Source: Pseudoips prasinana (lineage: Eukaryota; Arthropoda; Insecta; Lepidoptera; Nolidae). Taken from it: 64,000 nt of DNA. The notes below the pieces were generated by a model, which was given only the letters and a program-made list of their open reading frames with translations, was not told the origin of the DNA and did not search any database. How positions within the stretch are numbered: the first letter of the stretch is position 1; every line of letters starts with the position of its first letter. The translations under genes and the position numbers were made by a program. The stretch spans positions 13,975,501 through 14,039,500 of the forward strand of contig OX621250.1 of the NCBI GenBank assembly GCA_951640165.1, given 5' to 3'. Of the stretch, positions 23,351 through 35,300 are shown in pieces.

Positions 23351-26300
23351 GTGCGTAGATTTCATATGCCGCTGAAAGGTTTTCCCATTTTCATGTTGGC
23401 GGTATTTTTGTGTGTCAATGTTCATATGTGATATGACTAGAAGGGTTTGAAGGTAAATGAAGTTACGCTGTACTGATAATTGTTTTATTGGTTATGGTCT
23501 TGCTACGACGAAACTGACAAGTTGCGTATATATCCATATGTCACAGGAAAATGGGAAAGTTTTTCCATTTCCCTATGGGTAATGTTTATTGACACCAATA
23601 TACATTTTTACATTTCAGTACAATGGTACTTAATTATTACAAAGTAAAAGTTGTCGAAAACTGATTCCCAAGCTAGGCTAAATTGCCTGTATTTTGAGAG
23701 GTATTGTACAATCGAGTACTGTAAATTTTGTAAATTAAAATATAATAAAATATTGTAAATTAAATTTGTGAGTCGTTGGGTGGAATTATTATTTCCTGTA
23801 TATGACTAATATGACTAATAGCATGTTTAAAAGTAAATAGTGTTACGACTTACACTAAAGAGATAATCTATGGTATTTTGTAGTTTTTTTTATTTCTGGA
23901 TTTGTTCGTGTGTCAAGGTGTGTTTAGTTATGTGTAGATTTGGCGTGGTTGGTAGATGCTTGCCTTTCACGCCGCTGGTCGTGGGTTCGATTCCCACCCA
24001 GAACAGATATTTGTGTGCATGAAATGTCTGTTTGTCCTGTGTCTTGGGTAATTAATCCACACAAGTATGTTTTTACAAAAGAATAGTAGTATGCGTAGTA
24101 TATGTCAGTTATCTGATTTCCATAGTACAAGCTCTGCTTAATTTGGGATCAGATGGCCGTGTGTGAATCCTAGGTATTATATTATTATCATTATATTATT
24201 TGCCTATGCCGCTGTAAGTTTTTTTTATTTGTTGGTGGGCGTTATATTTATATGGCCATGCTCTTAATTTCTGTGATAAGCCTAGACGCGTTTGAACGTA
24301 ATAAAAGTCAATCTGTACTGATAATGTAGGACATTATGGTGTTTTGATTTAATTGTTTACTAGCTATGCCCCGCGGTTTACCCCGCATAAAGCTTTATAA
24401 GTTATAGCATATGTGTTAATCCACAGCGTCAGCTAACTCCATACCAAATTTTATTAAATTCCCTTCAGCCGTTTAGACGTTAAGTAGTAACAAACATACA
24501 CACTCGCACACCCACAAAGTTTCGCCTTTATAATATTAGTGTGATGGGTTTGTATATGCATCTCAATCTAGTAAAATGTGAAGCTGCAAAAGATTCTCTC
24601 ATTTTCCTGTGGGTGGCGTCTTTGTATGACCTTGATATCGTTACCTATATGTAACATGACTAATAGCATGTTTAAAGCTAAATTTTATGACTTACGCTAT
24701 AGTGATAACTGATAGCATACCTACGGGAATTTTGTTGTTTTTTATTGTTTACTGGCTGTGCCCCGCGGTTTAACCCGCGTTAAACTTTATAAATTGTGCC
24801 TATGTGTTATTAAAATATATAAGCTATATTACTACAAAGTTTCATCAAAATCCATCCGGTTGTTTTTGCGTGAAAGAGTAACAAATATACACACTCACAA
24901 ACTTTCGCCTTTATAGTATTAGTGTGATGTGCTTAGTGTACCGTCCATGTATCTCGATCTAGGAGACTAATAATAATATCCTAGGACATTATTCCCACAC
25001 GGCCATCTGATCCCAAACTAAGCAGAGCTCGTACTATGGAAACAATATTACTTATATACTACATATATTACTTTTCTATACATATAATAAAATCGTAGAA
25101 AAGTTAAAACTGTACATTGAATATTTTTAAAAAAGGATACTTTGGGCGTGATCTACAATCGATATCGAAGCGAAAAATATAGAATTTAGAATTTTTGTCT
25201 GTTTGTCTGTATGTAGATATGTCCGGGCTAAACTCGAAAAGTACCTACTGCATGGATTTACTTCAAATTTTGCATTAATATTACTAAGAGGTCGGGTCAA
25301 CATATAGGCTACATATTATCACGCTATCACCTACGGGGGAGGAGCTGTGATAATTTATAAAATTTAACGCGGGTAAAACCGCGGGGCACGGCTAGTTTTT
25401 TATAAATATATACTTATAATAGATAATTACACCCAAATATCTGCCTCTGCTGACCTGCGGCGTGCAAGGCAAGTATTTACCAACGATGAAAACCAGCCCG
25501 TCGACTATTAAGATATCAAGATTTTCATATGCCACTTAAAGATATTCACACTTTTCTGTGCTCGGTGTATTATGTGACAGTGTTTTAATATGATGTTCTA
25601 ATATCGTCCCCGTAGTTGGAAAACTAAATAACTCTGATTTTGTAGTTCTGAGATAAACGCGATTTAGTGTTTTTTTTTAGTAAATTTACATTTGTAACAA
25701 AGTGTGACCGAATTTTTCTGTCGGCAATTTTATATTTTGTGGACCTGATAGCCTTTCACATTATGCTTTAACAAACTGAACTCTATCTTTAACTTTAACT
25801 AAATAACAAATCAAAAATCAAGTTGTTTAATTTTGCCACAACTGTTCTTTATAACGTAACTATAATTAGCTACTTATTTCGGCTATTTATTTAGTTTTCC
25901 TACAATCAAAATACATTTGGTAGAGTAAAATTTGGTGAAATAAATGCAGTTATTGAATTTGTCAAACTCGAAATATCTTTAAATGTAAAATTTAGTGGCT
26001 TTGCACGTTATTATTACTTTATTATTTTTTAAGTTTTGCTGGTCTCATATGAAATTAACGCTGTATTATGATATTAATAAAGTTATTTTAAGGAATAAAT
26101 AGAAATTTTTAGAAAAAGTGTATTGTTATAAGATAGTATTCATGCCACAAACTTAAAAAATAAACATCATCATGATCATCATATCAACCGAAAGACCACT
26201 GCTGGACAAAGGCATCCCCCAAAGATCTCCACAATTGCCGGTCGCTCCACATTGCACTATTCGCATCCAGCCGTTTCCAGCGACCCGCACAAGATCATCA

Positions 26301-29300
26301 GTCCATCTTGTAGGAGGCCTGCCCACGCTGCGTCTTCTGGTTCGTGGTCGCCACTTGAGAACCTTTATGCCCCAACGGCCATGGGTTCTACGAGCTATGT
26401 ATCCCGCCCACTGCCACTTCAGTTTAGCAATTATTCGGGCTATATCGGTTCGACTGTGAATTTCGACATTTCTGATTCGATCTCGCAGGGAAACTCCGAG
26501 CATAGCCCTCTCCATTGCTCTTTGGGTGACCTTGAGGCCTCTAATAAGGCCCATAGTGAGCGACCACCTCTCTGTTCCGTAAATCATCACTGGCAACACA
26601 CACTGGTTGAAGACTTTCAACTTGAGACACTGCGGTATTTTTGACGAGAAGTTGTTACGTAGCTTCCCGAACGCTGACCAGCCGAGTTGGATTATACGAT
26701 TGACCTCCTTCTCGAAGTTGGACCTACCTAGTTGGATGGTCTGTTCTAGGTAAATATAGTTCTCTACACTTGTTGAGAAACTCTGCTGAGGTAATCGAGC
26801 ATTGTACCGAGATCTTCCATAGACTCAGCCATGACTATTATACCATTGGCAAATCGAAGGTGAGTGATGTACTCGCCATTGACATTGCTAAAGCCTTTCC
26901 AGTCCTGAAGCTTGAAGACATCTCCCAATGCAGCAGTGAACAGTTTCGTAGATATAACATCTCCCTGTCTCACGCCTCGCTGCGCTTTAAGTGGATAGCG
27001 AAACCTATCCACTTACGCGAGGCGTAAGTTCTGGTCCTGGTGTCGCACTGACATAGTAGCGTATTCATACAAACACTTTAACACCTCGATATACCGGTAG
27101 TCGATTTGACACCTTTGGAGAGATCTGAGCACGGAGCAGGTTTGGACAGAATCAAAGGCTTTCTCATAGTCCACAAATGCTAAGCACAGTGGCTTGTTGT
27201 ACTCTTCGTTCTTGTGTATAACTTTCCGCAGCGTATGTATGTGGTCTATGGTGCTAAAGCCTTTCCAAAAACCGGTTTGTTCGGTAGGCTGGAAGTCATC
27301 AAACTTGCGTGCGAGACGATTCGTAATGACCCTCGAAAACAACTTGTAAACATGGCTCAGTAGTGTGATGGGTCTATAATTCTTCAATAGGGTTTTGTTG
27401 AGCACCACCACACTTCTGTGCCATGCTTGTGGCGTTTGACCACCTAGTATGACGGACTTAAATAACTTCTGATGGGCCCATAGGATTGGTGTACCACCCG
27501 CCCTCAGACGCTCTGCTGTAATCACCAAGCACCTTGTTGTTCTTAAGTTGTCTGAGAGCCAGTCTAATCTCGTACAGGCTGACTTACGGGATGTCTTCGG
27601 TGTAATAACGGGTTAGTCGTGCTCTGGGATCCGAGGCACTTTAGAGCCTTTGTTCCGCTCGATGGCCTCTTTGTTACTTATTGTATTAAATTGACGCGTG
27701 TTTCCGTCTTGCTTCCATAAGCTGCAGGGTTAAGTCAGATATTATTTAGTTTTGTTTGTACTGCGGGCCGTGACCGCTTCTACGAGCCTGTCTTAGTATG
27801 AGTCCACTTCCTCTCAGTCTGCTGGACATTCGAAACTGTTTTGCAGTGCGAGCTGAGAGTTTCGGGGTTTTGGGCGTGGATAGGTAAAGGTCCGTGCGTA
27901 GACTTTATCACTCGGGACCTCTGGAACTTGACATTAAGGTTCAATGAGACTCTCACCAGTCTGTGATCGCTCCCGGTTACCTTACCGTCGGAGCTCACCC
28001 AGGTCCAGTGGTCCGGCTTCTTAAAGAAGGAATTCATCATAAAGAGTCTCTTTTTCTCAATGAAGACGGCCAACATTTGGCCCCAGAGTTTCCAGTTCCA
28101 AATTACCCCACTCTCAGCTGTTTACCGAATCCTTTGCACAGCTTCGCGTCAAAGTCCACAAATGACCACAGTGAAATAGGTTTTAGAGCTATGTATGGCT
28201 CTTGATATATACTGATACATGACCTCAAGCTCATCGTCGGAGTGCGTCGAAGTCGGCGCGTATACCTGTATGACCTTCAACGAATACCGCTTGGTAATTC
28301 TGAGTATAAGGTACGCCACCCTAGTCGACACACTCAATTTTCACATGTTGTGGACGAGGGACTTGTGAATTATGAACCAGGCACCACCTTGGGACAGTTG
28401 GTCACCCGTCTGGAAATAGAGAAGGTTTCCGGTTTCAGTATTATCGTGTCCTCCAACTCTCTTCGGACTTGAGACAATCCTATGATATCCCAATGTAACC
28501 TGCCCAGTGCCTCCTCCAGTTCGATGATCTTCCTTTTCAGTCCGCAGTGTGCGAGTGTTATATTTTGCCAGGACCAGAGGTCGTCGGTTTTGGTAAAAGG
28601 GCGTCTGCCGGGGGTTTTTAGCACCCTAGTTTCTTTTTCCTTATTTCCTGTTTCTATTTCTGAATTTGTTGCCTCAGCGATTATGATAATGTGTTCCATG
28701 CTTCTTCAATCAGGGTAACCCGGTGAGACTTGGTCAATAGGGTTTTCAATAATAGCTCGAGTTTTTATAATATTACTTCTTTCATCTTCAGAATCTATCG
28801 TTCAAATCTCTTAACTCTTAACTCTATTTAAGAGCTAAGATTCCTTTTTATTTTATTTTCTTCTGTGTCCGGAATCCATGTAGAACCAGAATCAGAAAAA
28901 GGTTCTTCATCTGTCGACAGTGGCCTTGGTTCGATATCTGAAATGGGACTGATCCTCTGATTTCCTCTGATGACAACTTAATTTAATTAATTTTATTTGC
29001 CTAGCATCTTATAATTAATCATTATTTAGTTGTAGAAGAAATAAATAACATCAAATATTTATAAATTACGTACGTTATATCAGAATTTTGAATAACAGAA
29101 TTAAATAAATAGAGTTATTTAGTTTTCCTAGAACTAAGTTAGTTTTGTGAAAGAAATTTTAAGTTGAGGAAAAATTCAACAAACCAAGTTATTTAATTTA
29201 TTTGACATTCAACTTTTCATTGACTACAGTTATTGATTTATTTACTGAGTTATTTATTTTTCCTTTAAAAAAATTGTGTTTGTCTGAAGATATTTATTAT

Positions 29301-32300
29301 TCCATCTGGCATGACCTGTCTGACACAAATGGCTATATCTTTGGAACGGAATAAGATACGAAAATGCATGTAAGGCTCAAATATGCGGCATGTTTTAGGT
29401 GTTTTGAAAATAGGATAAAGTCAAAATCGCCAAAATTGGACTTATTTAATTTTCCAACTACGGGGACGATATGACTAATAACGTCTAAAAATGGATAATG
29501 TTATGCTATAATGATATATATGTATATGTTGGGGATGTTGGTGTATTGGACTATAGCTATATAATAATAATAATATAATATATATTGGGACAGTGTCACA
29601 CAGATCATCCCAGCCCCAAACTAAGCAAAGCTTGTACTATGGGTACCAGGCCACGATATACATACTTTTATAGATAGATAAATACTAATATGTATACATA
29701 GAAAACATCCATGACTCAGAAACAAATATTCGTGCTCATCACACAAATATTTGCACTTACCGGGATTCGAACCCAGGACCACCAGCTTCGTAGGCAGGAG
29801 CACTACCAACTATGCTACGGTGATGTAAGTATATGACTATATATGTTAGGGTTGTTGGTGTGTTGGGCTATAGCTGTATATGTTAGGGATTTTGGTGTAT
29901 TGGGCTATAGCTGTATATATGTGGGTTGTTGGTGAATTGCGCTATAGCTCCATATGTTAGGGATATTGGTGTATTAGACTATAGCTATATGTGTTGGTAT
30001 GTTGGGCTTGTACGTGTATCTTGATCAAGGAAATTGTCAAGATTCGTAGTTTTCCTAACGCCACTGAATTATTTTTCATTTCCTGCGAGTGGTATTTATG
30101 TATGAGTGTGTATGGCCATGTTCTTATTTTATGTGATAAGGCTAATCGCGTTCAAAGGTAAATAACGTAACGCTGTACTAACTTGTGTGCCTAAGTATGA
30201 CGATTTTTATTATGCTGAATTATATTCTGAATAATACATGTTTATCATGTAGGTACCCGCTGAAGTTGATTGACTCGTCTGTTGATACCCCCTATTTCCA
30301 CTTCTTAAATAAATACTTAACACTAATTCAAAAGAATAAAAAACTTTTATTATTATTTGGTTGCTAGAGAAGCAGTGAAATCAGATGTAGCGATTTTATT
30401 GTTTAAATCGATTAGATAGTTAAAACAGTTTGCCTTTTGTCTATACATCAGTATGATGCGAAATTGTATCAGTTCATATAAAATTGAATACATAGCGCAC
30501 GAACACACTCGTAACTCGGGTTTAAGATATTTATTTCTCAAAAGAACAACAATTTCACTTACATGAGAAACAGGTATTAAAATAAAGTAGATTCTTAAGT
30601 TCTAAATCGGACGGTTGCTTAATACTTATTTCTATATCTAAGTAATCTATTATATAACTAATGTTAATGTAACTTATACAAAACAATATGTTTATCTAAA
30701 TCTATTTCAAATTTTACAAAACATTGAGTTATTAAAAATAATGGGGGTATACTATAAACGATAACTGGTGTATGGCTCGTTGGTTACACGTTGCTTGGTT
30801 ACTGCATAACATGTATTTACGGACTAAATAATTAGTAACTGTGGTATATTACAATAAATAAATATCTAACCAGGACGGAAGTCTAAAATAAAACATATTA
30901 CGCGTGATTATAGCTCAATGAGATTAAAACAGAATAAAACTTCGTTATCTCAACATGAACATAAATGTAACTTCAAAAGGAAAGATTTATTTCATGTTGA
31001 TAGCGGATGTTAGGGAGAGCCTAACACAAAATAACCAACCAACCAACCTGCAGGTCGATGAAAAAATAATGTTGTAAACAAACAAGTTCGTGAAGTCAGA
31101 GAACGCATTTGTAAAATAAATAAAATAAAAAAGGTTTTTATGCACATAGACTTTAAAAAGCGCTTTAATATTTAAGTATACATAATTATTTCTAGTTACA
31201 CACAGTTATTTATATTATATATTATTTTCCGATTTGGCGGCTAAAATCTAAGGTAAAACCCAGGATATTTTATAGAGAACAAGTCTATGCGTAGGCTTTT
31301 AATCTTTTATCACTTTCATAATAATGGTATGGCATTCAGAGTGACCAAATAGAGGTAAGGCGCAGCACCTACGGATTGACTGACTACTTCTCAATTTAGA
31401 GTTGGAATATTATTTCTGCCCTAATAATCCGAATAACACTTTTTACAACCACCGATAAACATTTTAAGAGAGTGCACACACTTTTTTTTATTGTCTACAA
31501 ACATTTAAATGTGGGAGAGAGATAGTGGCTTTTGTGTTTAGCACCTTATTAGACATGTCCATAATTCTTCAAGTGAAGGATTCCGCATTAAAATGATAAA
31601 GAGAGACTCTCTCTGCGTCGGATACTTCTTTATTATATAATAAAGAGCCATACGTCTCTGTAGTAAATCTTAGCAATAACGAAATATAGCATTTTATACT
31701 TAGTAAAAGTTTTAGTGATAAGTATATGACAAACTGAATAACATTTTATACTTTTAAATAATACTAACATAAAAAAACTGCGGTCAATATTCCTAGTTCG
31801 CTTGCTAGTTTACCGTTAAAGTTTAAATAATAATAACTAACGCACTGCGATCTGATCGCAAACTTGGGAGAGCCTGTACTACGGCAATCAGACAACCGAT
31901 AAAAATATTATATATTTCAAAATACACATACCTACTATACTTAAATTACACTTAGACACGGTATAAATAATTGTGCTCATCATCCAATAATTCGTCCTGG
32001 GTGGGAATTTAACCCTAGACCTTCACTAACCCATAGATCAACAGGCAACGATTTAGCATACAGGCTTAAAAAATCGCTCGTAAAGAGTAATCGCTGCCTC
32101 AGTCTTTCAAGAGCTTGTACTGAATCCATGGTATCATTTGCGTTAGTATATCCTTAACTATGCTGACTAAAATAGCTTGTGAGACGTAAGGCGCCGGAAC
32201 CCACCTGTTACGGGCATTAGTTTTCTAAAATAGAAAATAGTTAACTATCCCGTTCAGGATTGACAGTTTTATTTAGAGCGGGTGTGGAATGCGTTTTCTG

Positions 32301-35300
32301 ACTTCACGAACTTGTTCGGTTACAACACTAGTGAGAAAAGTTATGAGCTCGTTCTGCTGAAATAACACGATTTTAGTTTTTAAATAGTTCAAACAAAAGT
32401 AAAGAAAGAAAGAAACGTCATTTTTCATTAGCAGAACGGACATAACAGCTAATTAATAGATACAATAACAATAAATACGTATTGAAAAAGCTTATAATAT
32501 AAATAGGCGTTCTAGGTGAAAAGGTTGTATTTTTATTTTTATCCATGCTCATTATATATAAATATTATGATTTGTAATTGCTTGCGTATCGTATGGGTAG
32601 TGGTAACCCTAGTGTCAGAGTTGCTTAAGCCGCCTCTAATGACTACTACCGGGACCGACAGCTTAACTTGCCCTCCGAAGCACGGAGACGGTCAGAAATT
32701 AATCCACTTTGGCGGTCACCCATCTATAGATTGACCGCGAGCCTAGTTGCTTAACCTCACCGATCGCTTACGGACCGGTGAGAGCATCTAGCTATGAGCG
32801 CCTCTGGAATTAACTTAGCGTCAGTGGCTACACTTTGATATGGATAATGGTTTTAATATGTAGACAATAAGACCGATTTTCGTATGGAATGAATATATTT
32901 AGACATGAGTTGACGTGACTTCGACTCTACCTATTGGGAAATCGTATGATCATCGTATGATCATTACAGGAACTCGTGACAATGGAAAATTTATGTAATA
33001 ATATTTACTCACCTATATAAATAACTAAGGATAAATGTATACCACATATAGTAATAACACAACATTTATTAATAAAAATTGGCTAGGAATACATACATAT
33101 ATTTATATGTACTTATGTGTTAAAATAATATATTAAACGAGAATAAATAATTGTTATTATTTTACTGCGTTGTGTCAGAATATTTGTTAGATGTACAGAC
33201 GCCAGCACATCAAGCTACCCCCATCTGTCAAATTTGCCCAATATAAAGTAAGCCTTATACTTATGTGATAAAGTTAAAAATCTATAAAAGAAATTTGACA
33301 GATGGGGGTAGTTGGATGTGCTGGCGCCTGTACAATCACCTAATATAAATTTTCAAACAGGTCTTTATAGAATACCTACTTGAATAATTTACTGATTTGA
33401 CTACATAGCGTGTTTAACCGCAGATATTAAGGTTCGATTCCTATGCCGGGCCACATAGAGAAATCAGAATTTTTCTGGCAAGAGACGTCTCAATAGTAGC
33501 CAAGGTAATTGGCTTGACTGTACACTCATTAGATGTTCACTAATGCACGGGGGTGTATTGCATGCCAATTTCCTTTAGGTAAATGTCCTGTGCCCTCGTC
33601 TGCCCTAAAGGACTTGACGAGTTAGGAAATAAAGAGTGCAGTATATTTCTTCCACAGGCGAGCACATAAGTGAGTTATATCCAATAAATGTTTTCAAAAA
33701 CCAATAATAATAATAATATCTCGGGACCACGTCACACAGATCATCCTAGTCCCAAAATAAGCAAAGCTTGTACTATGGGTACCAGGCGACGATATACATA
33801 CTTTTATAGATAGATAAATACTTATATACATAGAAAACATCCATGACTCCGAAACAAATATTCGTGCTCATCAAACAATTATTTGACTTACCGAAATTCA
33901 AACCCAGGACCACCAGCTTCGTAGGCAGGACACTACTACACCTATAAGTCCACTACTAAAAAAAACATCATTTTAAATCCTTAAACATCAGTATGTTTAA
34001 CGATTTAACATGACCTAAGGTTATTACAATATTTCCAAATATCTGACATATTTTTCTCAAACAATATTGAAAAACTCTATGTTAAGAAACAGCTTACTTA
34101 ACCATAAACATAGAGTTTAAGTTTAAGTTTTTTTAAACATTGTTTTAGTGAAATATGTCAGATGTTAGGAAATATTTAATAAAGGCTGTCAACAACGACA
34201 TCACTAGACAATCAAATGGTTAAAGGCTTTTTTGGATCAAGTTTACCCCTTACATATGTAATTTAGTATTCAAATTATAGTGGATAATCATAATCATGCA
34301 AACGCAATCAAACAACAAGTACACAGTCTAAGATCACAAGATGACGACATCGCATACTCAAAGCCAACAAAATTACAGTCATTTGTCAACAAGGGTACAT
34401 CTCCGGCCTTTCTGTAAACATAATCTGCCCTATGTCTGTTTGTTTGTTGTATTATATATCCCGATAGTAACACGTTGTAGCACGTGGCAATTGTGCCACA
34501 TTCGGGAGATTATCTCACTCCCCGTATCTCGTAAACGCCCACATAAATTGTGTCAACGCTCCGCTTCCACGGGGCCTATTTTGGTGGTCTATTTTAACCG
34601 CGTAATGTGTTAGCCGCTCACTCAATGTGTCAAGAGCTTCTTATGGAATGCCTTCTTTGTTGCACCGATTTGGAAGATAGATTACATTTAGTAGTTTTTT
34701 CTTTAAACAATTCTTAGTTTCGTTTGTGGCGACAATTAAGTATACACGCGCGTAACAAATCAAACTATGGTTAGTTTATATTATACTCGTATAACATTTG
34801 GTTTAGTACCTATGCAGTTTTTTAAACAAGTTTAGGCATGCAGTTGTTGTCAGCATGAAATAAAAGCGCTTTACTAATATAACAAAACTTTGTCAGATTT
34901 CTTATAGTATGAAGATTTTTAACCAGTTTTAGGCCATCTTTTATAGCCAACATTAAGTATGAAAGCGCTTTGTTAATGTAAAAAAATAAAATTTCACACA
35001 GACCTTTCGAATCGTTATGATATCAGAATCAACAAATTCCATGTTTGTTGATTCTGATGTCATACGTTCATAATGATTCGGAACATTGGATAGCCTAAAT
35101 GTTTGCGAAACAGGTTTTTATTTTTGTACAAGAATTGGTAACATTGCTCTTATTAATTAAGCTGGACCCGCGGGATGAGTAGACTATTTCATTTAATGTA
35201 TTATTTTTCTTTTGTCATAATTGGTGACAAAAGCGCATAGTGATGGGCACAGGAAAACAGCCAGGTTTTTTTAATAATCAAATAACATAATAATAATCTA

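Larger units (their letters stand above)
23275..30190 (+). repeat. Degenerate tandem array of exon-1-derived units
   Basis: Exon 1 and about 120 bp of intron recur with units starting near 23275, 23465, 23866, 24317, 24703 and 29505. Shared landmarks in order: GTGATAATGTACGG-like start, TTATTGTTTA, CGTGTGTCTCGAGC-like, GTCAAGGTGCGTAG-like donor, GCCGCTGAA, TTTTCC, GGTATTTTTGTGTG, GTGATATGACTA, AAGGTAAAT, ACGCTGTACTGATAA. With inserts removed the period is about 190-240 bp. Only the first copy keeps an open frame with a phase-1 donor. The third keeps a GT but is shortened to phase 0. The copies are filled with SINEs, Helitron-like elements and a large TIR element. Aligned by eye. Confidence 0.75.

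Noticed and set aside
23940..24010. Possible tRNA genes at SINE heads (also 40680, 50341, 58665, 61677)
   Set aside because: A and B boxes are present, but no acceptor stem closes the fold and each is followed by a SINE body and tail.
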